A stretch of DNA of 64,000 bases, from the NCBI RefSeq assembly GCF_041296385.1, contig NW_027183519.1, forward strand, positions 248,001 through 312,000, read 5' to 3'. This stretch comes from Aphelocoma coerulescens. Lineage: Eukaryota > Chordata > Aves > Passeriformes > Corvidae. The position numbers and the translations under genes are program-made. The notes under the pieces are model-generated. The model made no database searches. It was given only the letters and a program-made list of their open reading frames with translations, and was not told the DNA's origin. The first letter of the stretch is position 1. Each line of letters opens with the position of its first letter. Shown here piece by piece: positions 12,318 through 21,589 of the stretch.

Positions 12318-12577
12318 ATCAGAATGTAGGGAACCAGATGATGGGTAGGGGTAGAGGTAAATTGGGGCCCAATCAGTGCGCCCGATGCTTCGCCGAAGGT
12401 CATTAGAAGAATGAGTGCCCCCTCAATTTGGGGATGGGGACACCGATGAGTAACTTTCCAGGAGGGAATCCCATGAATCAGGGAATGAATGCGAATGATG
12501 GGTTAAACCCTTTCGCGCCAGGACCACAAGGTGTCGCTCAAGCCTTTATGATGGGGAGCTATCAAAATCAGAGCTGA
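12260..12577 (+). pseudogene. gag: ERV1 gag remnant: nucleocapsid with stop in zinc knuckle
   Basis: In a different frame from matrix, a Gly/Arg-rich basic stretch leads to one CX2CX4HX4C zinc knuckle (12377-12418). The residue after the His is a TAG stop (12404-12406) where relatives have Trp. The frame then stays open through a Met/Asn/Gly/Pro-rich tail to TGA at 12575-12577, where it meets the protease frame. Nucleocapsid normally binds and packages genomic RNA. The TGA is followed by CTAG, a known efficient read-through context. Confidence 0.85.
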
Positions 12578-12925
12578 CTAGATAAAGATCTAAAAGTGGT
12601 CCTGGAAGTTGACGGGGGGCCCAGGGAATTTAGGGTAGATACAGGAGCCACTTTCTCTGCAATCAATGAACAAATAGGACCGTTAAGTGATTCAGTTGTG
12701 AAAGTAGTAGGGGTGTCGGGGGAGGTGGTGGAGAGGTCATTCTTGCGGCCACTGGAAATCAAATTTGGAAACAAAGAATTGGATCACCAGTTTTTATATA
12801 TGCCAAGCAGCCCGGAATGCTTGTTGGGGCGAGATTTATTATCGGCACTGGATGCAAAAATCATATTTGAGAAAGGGCGTGCTAAACTAGAAATCCCGGA
12901 GGGAATCCGGCAAAACTTTTTGTGA
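12578..12925 (+). pseudogene. pro: ERV1 protease, in frame with gag across UGA
   Basis: Aspartic protease of the retropepsin type, which would cleave the Gag-Pol polyprotein. The catalytic motif VDTGATFSAIN and the later LLGRDLL flap/helix motif are both present in a frame continuous with nucleocapsid through the UGA at 12575. The domain is complete, about 110 residues, but the frame closes at 12923-12925, just after a run of five T's. Polymerase resumes one frame over. ERV2 has no such break, so this looks like a single-base indel rather than programmed frameshifting. Confidence 0.88.
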
Positions 12926-14301
12926 TTAAAGAGACAAAGACAGAGGAGATACCCCAGGAAATAGAGCAGGCAGTAGTCCCGTGGGTATGGGAAACAGGGA
13001 CCCCGGGCAGATCCAGGGTAGCCGTTCCTGTGAAAATTGAATTAAAGGAAGGGGCACACCCGGTAAGAGTTCGACAGTATCCTATCAGTTTGGAAGCCAG
13101 GAAAGGAATTGCCCCAATGATCACGCAATTTATAGCATTAGGGATTTTACAAGAATGCGAATCGGAATTTAATACTCCAATCTTTCCGGTAAGGAAACCA
13201 AATGGGAAATACAGGTTGGTGCAGGACCTGAGAGCAGTAAATGCAATTGCCAAAGATATACACCCGGTGGTGGCCAATCCATATGCATTGTTAACATCGA
13301 TTTCTGAGAATTTTCAGTGGTTCACAGTGATTGATCTAAAAGACGCCTTCTTCTGCATCCCACTGGCCCCCGAGAGTCGACACATTTTCGCCTTTGAATG
13401 GGAAAGCCCAGACACTCGCCGCAAGCGACAGTTAACATGGACCAGGTTGCCACAAGGATTTAAGTGTTCACCCACCATTTTTGGAAACCAGCTAGCAAAG
13501 GAGTTAGAGGAATGGAAAACTACCAAGGTAAAAGATTCTCCTTTTTCTTATGTTGTTTTACAATATGTGGATGACATACTCCTGGGAACAGAGGAGCGGG
13601 GACTGTGCTCAAAGTTAACAATTGAACTATTAAACATGTTGGGTCAGGCAGGATACCGAGTATCCAAGGAAAAAGCGCAGCTGGTGCAACAGAAGGTGAT
13701 TTATCTGGGATGTGAAATATCACAAGGAGTCAGGAGAATAGGGGTGAACCGCATTCAAGCCATCTGTGCAATCCCTGTACCACGAAATAATCAGGAACTA
13801 AGATCTTTTCTAGGAATGGTCGGCTGGTGTCGCCTGTGGATTCCGAATTTCGGACTTATGGCCAAACCACTATATGAAACAATCAAGGAACCCGAATTCA
13901 AGTGGGGTAAGACACAGCACAAGGCCTTTCAGGAATTGAAGCAAGCACTCAAAGAGGCCCCCGCTCTGGGTCTGCCTGACCTGACAAAAGACTTTCAATT
14001 GTATGTGCATGAAAGGCAGAGATTAGCTTTAGGAGTACTCACACAGCGATTGGGGTCATGGAAGAGGCCCGTGGGGTACTTCTCGAAACAGCTGGACATG
14101 GTGAGCGGAGGGTGGCCAGGGTGTTTGCGAGCAGTGGCTGCTACGGTAATCCTAATTCAGGAGGCACGGAAGCTGACACTGGGAAAACACATCACGGTAT
14201 ATGTACCTCCCATATATGTACGTCTTGGAACAAAAAGGGGGGCATTGGCTCTCCTCCAGCAGAATGATGCAGTACCAGGCTCAGTTGCGGGAACAAGATG
14301 A
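12922..14301 (+). pseudogene. pol: ERV1 reverse transcriptase segment
   Basis: Reverse transcriptase palm and fingers with [17 protein letters not shown] and the catalytic YVDD (13564-13575), followed by the thumb/connection region. The segment is offset by one frame from both protease before it and RNase H after it. Homology to ERV2 leaves this frame at about 14205-14235 and continues in the next. Two small indels of opposite net effect therefore bracket the domain. The first codon given (GTG) is only the frame limit, not a real start. Confidence 0.9.
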
Positions 14302-15847
14302 TGTTGAATTGAAAATAACCAACCATCTCAATCCAGCAGAATTCCTTAGGTCCACCCAAGAGGAAGGAGAACTGGAGCATGACTGCGTGGAGGTGATCGA
14401 ACAAGTGTATGCCAGCCGTGAAGATCTGAAAGATGTCCCGATGGCAGATCCCGATGTGGAGCTGTTTACGGACGGATCCAGTTTTATGGAGCATGGAACC
14501 AGGTATGCAGGGTATGCTGTGGTGACACTCCAGGAAATAGTGGAAGCTAAAGCACTGCCTCCGGAAACTTCAGCGCAAAAAGCAGAAGTATGGGCGTTGG
14601 TAAGGGCATTGGTCCTTAGTAGAGACAGGAAAGTGAACATTTGGACTGATTCAAAGTATGCATTTGGTGTAGTTCACATCCATGGGGCTCTGTGGAAAGA
14701 AAGAGGACTTTTGACCTCTCAAGGCTCACAGATCAAACATAAGGAAGTAATAATTCAGTTGTTGGAAGCTGTACACTTACCTAAAGCAGTAGCGATCATG
14801 CATGTCCGAGGTCATCAAGCAGACTCCGGGAAGGAATTTCAGGGGAATCGGATGGCAGATGAAGCTGCGAAAAAGGCAGCCAGATTGGTCTGGACTCAAA
14901 TGGCTCTGATACCGACAAGAGAAAATCCCGCTGCACCTTATTTGGAAGAGAAACCGTGCTACTCTCCGGAGGATGAACGGTTGGCACAATTCACTGGAGC
15001 AAGAAGGAATGTTGTAGGATGGTATGTAACACCGGTCGGACAAGTTATACTGCCAGTGGAATTAATGAAAGTAGTCATGAAAACTGAACATAACAAACTC
15101 CACTGTGGTGCAGAAGCATTGGTAGAACATCTAAAGAAAATAGTACTCTCTAATTCGATGATAACAATGGCCAAAAGAATAAATGCCACCTGCCCGATTT
15201 GCATTAAAAATAACCCGTTGGTTAGAAGACAGGTCCAAATGGGGAAAATACGTGTAGGGCCACAACCAGGGGATTACTGGCAAATAGATTTTTCCGAGTT
15301 ACCAAAATCTCAGGCATACAAGTACTTACTAGTTTATGTGTGCACCTTTTCAGGATGGCCCGAAGCTTTCCCTTGCAGAACGAACCAGGCCAAGGAGGTA
15401 GTGAAAACCCTTCTCAAGGAAATTATTCCGAGGTTTGGGGTTCCTTTAGGAATATCATCAGATAGAGGACCACATTTTACTGCAGGAATCGTGCAGGAAG
15501 TTTCTACTATTCTGGGAATTCAGTGGCACTTACACACCCCCTGGAGACCTCAATCTAGTGGTCAGGTGGAACGAATGAATCAAACTCTGAAAAATCAAAT
15601 TAAAAAGATTTGTCAAGAAGCTAAAATACAGTGGCCCCAAGCATTGCCTCTAGCCCTTCTGAGGATTAGGATTAAACCACGAGAAAGGATAGGGGTAAGT
15701 CCGTATGAAATTTTGTACGGCAAACCATATCATGCTGTAACCTATCAAGGGGACCCACATGTAATTGGGGATCAGATGATTGTAAATTATGTTTTGTCTT
15801 TAAATAAGACCCTTGCAGCACTGAGATCCACGCTGGAGTGGAATTGA
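14201..15847 (+). pseudogene. pol: ERV1 RNase H and integrase
   Basis: From about 14230 the frame carries the end of the connection domain (GGHWLS), then RNase H with FTDGSS, an AEVWAL glutamate and WTDSKYAF. Integrase follows, with the HHCC zinc module near 15090-15200, catalytic Asp in WQIDF, Asp in SSDRGPHF and Glu in SSGQVERMN, in DD(35)E spacing. A TGA at 15845-15847 cuts off the C-terminal integrase domain, which continues in the same frame after it. RNase H removes RNA from the hybrid during reverse transcription, and integrase inserts the DNA copy. Confidence 0.9.
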
Positions 15848-16096
15848 CCGTTACCTCTGGACACTCCTGCTCACGATATTCACCCAGGAGACCAAGTTTA
15901 TGTGAAGAACTGGTCGGTGGAGCCTCTGAAGGAAACATGGGACGGCCCCCATCAAGTGATAATGACAACTTACACCGCCGTCAAGGTCGACGGGATCAAC
16001 AGCTGGATCCATTACACACGGGTCAAAAAGGTCCCCTCCCGATGGTCGGTGGAACCCCTATCTCCCACAAGAATGGTGTTCAAAGCCAAAAATTAA
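15848..16096 (+). pseudogene. pol: ERV1 integrase C-terminal domain after a nonsense codon
   Basis: The integrase frame continues past the TGA with HPGDQVYVK, WDGPHQV and WIHYTRVKK, the GPY/F-type chromatin- or DNA-binding tail also present in ERV2. It ends at TAA 16094-16096, which overlaps the env ATG (TAATG). The single stop is the only break between this and the catalytic core. Confidence 0.85.
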
Positions 16097-18252
16097 TGCT
16101 GTTGTTGTTACTCTTGAGTAAAATAATAATTGTTGAAACCTTTGTTAAAATCACAATACCTGAATCAAGGGTGTGGGTACCGGAGAATTCAAATGTAAAT
16201 CTCACATGTTTGTTTGTCGATGACCAGGGAGCTGGATGGGACAGAGTCGGGGCACGATGGAAATGGATCACCAAGGATCAAATTCAGGATAAAGGAGTAG
16301 AAACGGTCTGGGATGAGAAGCAGCAAAAAGGTAGGACTACCCTGCAGATATCCAATGTAACAAAGGCCAGAACAGGAAAATATGCTTGTATAGTTTGGAT
16401 AAAAGGGAGTTATGATTATGGATTCGTAAATCTTGACATTTTAAATATCTCCCAAACAGAACCGGAAAATAAGGTCCAGGCGACTCTCCCAAATGGGAAA
16501 GTAGATATGTGGGACGGACCTCCTCTCAGAATAAAATGTACTCACAAAATTGAGACAGGGTGTCAGAAACAGATTGGAATGAAATGGTGGAAATGGAACA
16601 CGACACAGGAAATGTGGAATCCACAGGTACAAGGGACAAGTTGGTGGACGCAGGGAAATGAAAGCAGAGGATGGTTGAATATAACGAACTCAGAGATTGG
16701 TAGATCGGAGGGTAAATACCTTTGTGTTCTCGTTTGTGGTAATAGGGGAGGTTATGGGGTCAGGAAGGTAGAAGTGGTATTACAACAGGATCGAGGAATC
16801 AAGCCTGAACAGGAAATATATAACGCAAAGGAAGGGCAGGATTTGGTTTTAAGATGTAGGATACCAACTGAAAGCTACACTGAGTATGAATGGTGGTTTG
16901 GAGGACAGAACTTGGTGGCTCAAGGGAAATATCAAATTAGAAGAAAACCCCAAGAAATAGTGTTAGTAATTAAAGAGGTCCTGGAACAGCAAGATAATGG
17001 ACAATACTGGTGTTGGGTTGCTCGAGATGATTGGTGGGCAACCGGGATGATTAGTGTTTATGTTGAAAGAGCAAGGGTGACTCGGCAGGTACCAGAGGAT
17101 GAAATCCGAACCAAACCAGAGAATCTGATTGTGGGTTTAATTAGGGATTTTGGGCAAACACAAAATGTATCAGCAATCACTGCATGTCTGCCTTTGCCCC
17201 ATGCGGCAGGAGATCCTATACCATGGGGAATTATACCAGCTCCAGACATGCCTGCATCTAATCGAACAGTTACCTTAAGTTGTACCCAGGAGACTAGGAT
17301 CCGAACTAAATTGGTTAATTGGACAAATGTGATAAGGAAACGCTGGAAAACCCCGGGGAACCGAGCAGATTGTTACAAGCTTCCGAATGCTGTATTTACC
17401 AAAATCGGAAGATTCCATGGAGTAGGATGGTGTGAATACGATGAGAGGCAAACGCTAGAAGTCCCGGCAACTGAACAATATTTTGAAATAATATGCCAGA
17501 ATGTTACAAACACAACTACCATGGAGCAATGGCAGACAATCTGGGGACCTAGTTTGTTAGAAACCTATCGTTACATAGGAACAGTTCAATGGTGTATTTA
17601 TTGGAAGGGACGGAAAAATCAAACTTACTCAAAGACCTATCAAGGACAGGGTAGTTGGAGAAAAGATGCACCTGGAATGACCGATTGGAATTGCACTAAG
17701 GTCTTCACTTGTGACAGCCCAAGTGAGTCTGTGAGTCTACTGCCTGTAAAGGTACTTTTGAGATTTGGCTGTGAATGTAGGGGATATAACCACACGATAA
17801 AAGACAAAAATACAGAAGGAGAGTTAAACTGTAAAACTACATCAATCCGAGCTCCAGGAAATTTAGTTTGGGTAATGGGTCACGGACACTGGACCACTCA
17901 TATGCCGGTAGACGGTCCAACTACACAAATTACTTTAGGAGTTCCAACTCTTTGTCCTTTTTGGAAATCGACAAAATTGACGGCCTCAGAAATACAAATG
18001 AGACATAAGCGAGATATAAGTCAGGAAATTGGAGACATAGGGTTAGAAGAAGGGGAAGATTGGCATGGACCTTCTTCAGGAGTTAAATTTACCCACTCTT
18101 CAGGAGTGGGTATTAGAATCTCTCTTTGCACCAATATCATCATATCGAAACAGGGAAATGTTGTACAAATTGTTGGGGCAAACAGAAAGGTTGGCGGCTG
18201 TGACCAAGAAGGGATTCAAGGACTTAAATCTGCAGTTACAAGCTTCGTCTAG
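16096..18252 (+). CDS. env: ERV1 Env surface subunit with three Ig-like domains
   Basis: Open frame of 718 codons from an ATG that overlaps the pol stop (TAATG); the larger frame upstream from 15838 is only pol in another frame. Residues 1-16 are a Leu/Ile signal peptide. Three Ig-like units follow: about 18-116 (Cys38, Trp55/57, RTGKYAC at 92-98), 130-230 (Cys148, Trp164, SEGKYLC at 204-210) and 238-325 (Cys254, Trp266, DNGQYWC at 300-306). Residues ~330-635 are Cys- and N-glycan-rich and resemble retroviral surface protein, ending in a furin-type RHKR (636-639). The frame then runs out at 18252 without a membrane anchor, because the transmembrane subunit is in another frame. As it stands it would encode a secreted, glycosylated protein. 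Retroviral surface proteins bind host receptors; the role of the Ig region is unknown. Confidence 0.85.
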   Translation: MLLLLLLSKIIIVETFVKITIPESRVWVPENSNVNLTCLFVDDQGAGWDRVGARWKWITKDQIQDKGVETVWDEKQQKGRTTLQISNVTKARTGKYACIVWIKGSYDYGFVNLDILNISQTEPENKVQATLPNGKVDMWDGPPLRIKCTHKIETGCQKQIGMKWWKWNTTQEMWNPQVQGTSWWTQGNESRGWLNITNSEIGRSEGKYLCVLVCGNRGGYGVRKVEVVLQQDRGIKPEQEIYNAKEGQDLVLRCRIPTESYTEYEWWFGGQNLVAQGKYQIRRKPQEIVLVIKEVLEQQDNGQYWCWVARDDWWATGMISVYVERARVTRQVPEDEIRTKPENLIVGLIRDFGQTQNVSAITACLPLPHAAGDPIPWGIIPAPDMPASNRTVTLSCTQETRIRTKLVNWTNVIRKRWKTPGNRADCYKLPNAVFTKIGRFHGVGWCEYDERQTLEVPATEQYFEIICQNVTNTTTMEQWQTIWGPSLLETYRYIGTVQWCIYWKGRKNQTYSKTYQGQGSWRKDAPGMTDWNCTKVFTCDSPSESVSLLPVKVLLRFGCECRGYNHTIKDKNTEGELNCKTTSIRAPGNLVWVMGHGHWTTHMPVDGPTTQITLGVPTLCPFWKSTKLTASEIQMRHKRDISQEIGDIGLEEGEDWHGPSSGVKFTHSSGVGIRISLCTNIIISKQGNVVQIVGANRKVGGCDQEGIQGLKSAVTSFV

Positions 18253-18691
18253 GATGACAATTCAAAATCGGATGGCTTTAGATATGATATTGTTGAAGGA
18301 GCATGGCATATGTGGATATCTGCATGGTAGAGATGATCATTGCTGCATTCACATCCCGAATGTTACACAGGAAGTAGAAAAGGATATAAGTCAATTAGAA
18401 CAGATTGAAGGAAAGGTGAATAATATTCAGAAAGAGGCAGAACATAATTGGGTTGGAGAACTGTTCAGCTCCCTGGGAATTCGGATGTCCGGATGGATAT
18501 CCTCAATTGTACAGTATGGAATCATGATTGTTATAATCATTTTAGTTGCCTTAATAGTATATAAGTGTCTTTTAGGAATGATTGTCAAGGAAGGTCAACA
18601 CTCTCGGCGAATAATGAAGGCGATAATGCGAAGAGAAGTTCTGGCAGAACCAGCCACTCCACCTCCTGCTTATCGCGAAAAGGCAACATGA
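18065..18691 (+). pseudogene. env: ERV1 Env transmembrane subunit, frame-shifted
   Basis: A frame offset from the surface subunit, open from about 18047, carries a heptad-rich helix, a QNRMALD-type conserved segment in the region called immunosuppressive in other ERVs, a Cys...Cys-Cys loop, a second helix, a hydrophobic anchor (IMIVIIILVALIVY) and a cytoplasmic tail ending near ATPPPAY. The Cys loop reads C-9 residues-CC, whereas the usual motif has six between. The exact frameshift site lies between about 18047 and 18180 and I cannot place it. No clear hydrophobic fusion peptide is seen after RHKR in any frame. Without the surface frame it has no signal peptide. Confidence 0.85.
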
Positions 18692-18695
18692 ATTG

Positions 18696-18739
18696 TTGAG
18701 CATCCTTGCGAACCCAGAAGAAGCTCGAAGGATGCTCAA
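18696..18739 (+). other. long hairpin between env and the polypurine tract
   Basis: TTGAGCATCCTTGCGA and TCGAAGGATGCTCAA form an inverted repeat, a stem of about 14 bp with one bulge and a loop of about 13 nt. It sits directly after the env stop and before the polypurine tract. It would form a strong RNA hairpin in all viral transcripts; its function is unknown. Confidence 0.75.
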
Positions 18740-18750
18740 AAGCGGGGACT
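18738..18750 (+). promoter_or_regulatory. ERV1 polypurine tract
   Basis: AAAAGCGGGG followed by ACT immediately before the 3' LTR, in the position of the plus-strand primer. A C interrupts the purine run, and the tract overlaps the 3' arm of the hairpin by two bases. Confidence 0.75.
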
Positions 18751-19213
18751 TGTTACAAAAAGGATAGGATATTGGATTTTAGAAGTAGTAAGGCTAAGGC
18801 TCTGCTAGGCTGTAAGGCCTCAGGTGTAGAAATAGTTCTCTTGGGAAACAGGAATGGAATGTGCTGGGTGGGGAAGTTAGGAGTAGTGTATTAGCTGGGC
18901 ATGGAGAACATGTCTAAAAGTAAATAGTTCTGGGTCGATATATGTTGCATGCAAGGGGGATTTCAGTGGTGGGAGTTCAATTGAGCATTATCTAAGACTA
19001 GACAACCATGAAGATATACGGCTTGGGGTATGATTATCAATTGTTAATGTTTTGTATGTGTGCCAATGTTTGAAACTGTATAAAGAGCTGAGTGAAACGA
19101 TAGGTCTTTGGGAAGCCTGATTTGGGACACCAGTCCCCAGGTCCCCGGGCCCTGAATAAAGCACCGCATAAACTGACTCTCTGTTGGTTTGTGTTTGTGG
19201 TCGGTGGGCAACA
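18751..19213 (+). repeat. ERV1 3' LTR
   Basis: 463 bp, same termini as the 5' copy and two substitutions from it. AATAAA is at 19155-19160. It is followed by the target duplication CTTT at 19214-19217. Confidence 0.97.
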
Positions 19214-19217
19214 CTTT

Positions 19218-21589
19218 TTTCCAAGGAAATATTACCAAGTAGTAGGCAGAGTAGAAAAGAAAGCAACACCACACCCCAGTTCTCCTGAGGTCTGAGAAGG
19301 TATCCAGGCGGTTGAAGGTCCTTCAGGTACAACTCTGTCTCCAAGGCAGAGGTAACCTTTACCCAGGAGCTCACAGTGCAAGGCTGGCGGCCTCTCAGCA
19401 AGGACCTGCCCCAAGCCGGCCCAGCAGGGCACCAGCAAAGCCACCCGGCTTCCCGGGGCAGGTGGGAAGTGCCGCGGTCCAGGACAACGCAGCAGCAGCC
19501 CGTCCGCTGGGCTGTGTGCGAGGGACTGCAGCAACAGCAGGTCAGGCACAGGCTACCCAACACAGGCAGCACTTCAGTGCCCACACAACATCTGTAGGAG
19601 AAGCACCAGAAAAACTTCGTAGTAATAAAGCAGGGGCACAAGGGCTGGGTAAATGATGCAAAGCCCTTCACCGCTGTGGCCTTCAAAGGAAACAAACAGT
19701 CGCTTGGGGATAGGCTTGAGGTACAAATACCATTAGGAAGATGGAGGTGGTTAAGTGCTCCCTTTGGCTCCTTTTGTGCATGTGGGATTGAGGTTGAGTT
19801 ATTTGCGCTAACAGCTGGGTCTGAAGTTGCTTTGGGATTGTTCCTGTGTACCTAAGTTTGCTTCAATTTATCTCTTTGAACAACAGAGAGGGGAGTTCAG
19901 GTTGTGCTTGTGAGAGAGTCTTGTTAGCTGACATAGGGTGATCTGAGGCTAGTTTCATGTACTCTACCTGACATGTCCCTAACCTGATCTGTATGATAAA
20001 TATACATCCTTGCTTTAGCTTAACCTTTGGTGTTAGGATGCCTTGCCTGGGTAATCCCGGCTGTAAGGAGCTCCGAGCAGCTGAAAGCGTGCAGCCAGAG
20101 GGAGCCGTCGGGAAAGCTCACGTGTGAACCAGGGAATGTCTGTGGCAGGGATTATCTCTATCTCATAGGAGGCCTTTTTGTTCCTCTTCCTAGCACTTCT
20201 GTGGACAGAAACCAAAGAGAAATTTTTTTTTTTTCTTCCTACATCTTGAATGGTGTTCCCACAGGGGTCTTATGGCCTGCAACTTGGCTCCCCTTTCCTG
20301 CAAGGTAAAGGGCAAATGGATTCTTGATTTTGAACAGAAATTGCTTTTAAACAGCATGTTGAATGAAATCTTAACTTCTGCAGGCTTTTGTAAAATGTTG
20401 AGGTTTGTTTTTAAACTTAAAAAAAAAAACCAAAATCCTTCAAACCCTCTTATCTTCTTTCTTGCTGAAGGAGAATAAAAACAACTGATGCTTCAAATAG
20501 ACAGAAGCACCAGACAGTTACATAAAAACAAACTGCCAGATCCCTGCATGTAGGAGTGTCTGCTCTCAATTCAGTCCTGCCTCTCTGTGAATGTGCCTGG
20601 AAGTAGGTCTCCCCATCCTGAGGCGATAGCAGCTGGGACTACTAAATGCCCGAACTGAAACTGGGCGCTGAAGGCACTGATGATGTGGCCTTAGGCTGCA
20701 TAGAGATTCAAGCAGAGTCCTTCGTAGCCAGGGGACCAAGTATTTGCAGTCAGACGTTGGAGAAGAGCCACAAAGTTTTAAATCTTTACTAGTTCTGTGA
20801 ACAGCTCGAAAGACCTTTAAGCGAAGCTCTAGGGATCAGCACATATCCTCCTGTCTTAAAGCTTCTTAAAGTATTTCAATTGTTGTAGACCTGAAAAAAC
20901 TGGAAAAGTTATGGCGAGGACAGAATCCTCATGAGAACTTTATGCCCTCAGCTCTACCTCCCTTTAAATGTCTGGTTGTAATTGTGCTCAGGAGCCTTCA
21001 ATATCAAGGTAGAGGAAATACAAGCTACACCTACTAAAGTGGTGGGTTTGTGATCAGATTGTTAAAGTGCATGACAGATCCAGCTCATCTTCCCTCTGAA
21101 GAGCTATTCAGCCATCTAAGGGCCAGGGTTTCTCCCTGAGCTCATTGCATGCTCACAAATGGACAGCAAATCACTCAGATAACACAGGCTTACAGTGTTC
21201 TGGAAGAGCACAATGAATTGTTACTTTTTTGAAGCTGAAAGAATTGGATTAACCAAGAGCACCCTTGAGCTGAGCTCTGAGGTTAAATGATAATGTACTG
21301 AAAATGGCACCCCGAAAAACCAAGGAGGTTAAGGCTTCATTTTAGGGAAACACAGGCAGGGATTCCAAGTGCCCAAGATGAGGAAATTTGCACTGCATTG
21401 ATTGTTACACTTGGAACAGAATTCATGATAAACTGCTTTTAACTGTAGTTTGTGAAATATCTGGCACCACAAAAGAGTCTGAGGCCCTAGGTATTGGTGC
21501 ATCCCCTGCTTAAGATAGAGGTAAAAAGAAAAGTCAGCCCACGTGTGTAGAGTTGTTGGCACTTCCCCACCCCCGGAATCTTGAAGAGA
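19218..21589. other. non-coding between ERV1 and the GC-rich island
   Basis: A moderately GC-rich stretch at about 19380-19520 has overlapping open frames on both strands but no splice-bounded exon or known motif. The rest holds short T and A runs (about 20223 and 20420) and nothing recognisable. Confidence 0.5.

Larger units (their letters stand above)
11052..19213 (+). mobile_element. ERV1: young, defective provirus with Ig-domain env
   Basis: An 8162-bp provirus with paired 463-bp LTRs, a primer-binding site, gag-pro-pol-env order, a polypurine tract and a 4-bp target duplication CTTT (11048-11051 and 19214-19217). The LTRs start TG, end CA, and differ at only 2 of 463 positions, so integration is recent on a host-evolution scale. 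A 4-bp duplication, one CCHC zinc knuckle in nucleocapsid, and gag and pol joined through an in-frame UGA place it near gammaretrovirus-like (class I) elements. It is defective: capsid deleted from gag, a stop in the zinc knuckle, frame changes around reverse transcriptase, a stop late in integrase, and a frameshift between surface and transmembrane envelope. Env is unusual (see its entry). Confidence 0.95.

Noticed and set aside
15838..16095. Upstream extension of the ERV1 env frame (would add 86 residues)
   Set aside because: This stretch encodes the integrase C-terminal domain in another frame; the ATG at 16096 overlaps the pol stop and begins a signal peptide, so env starts there.
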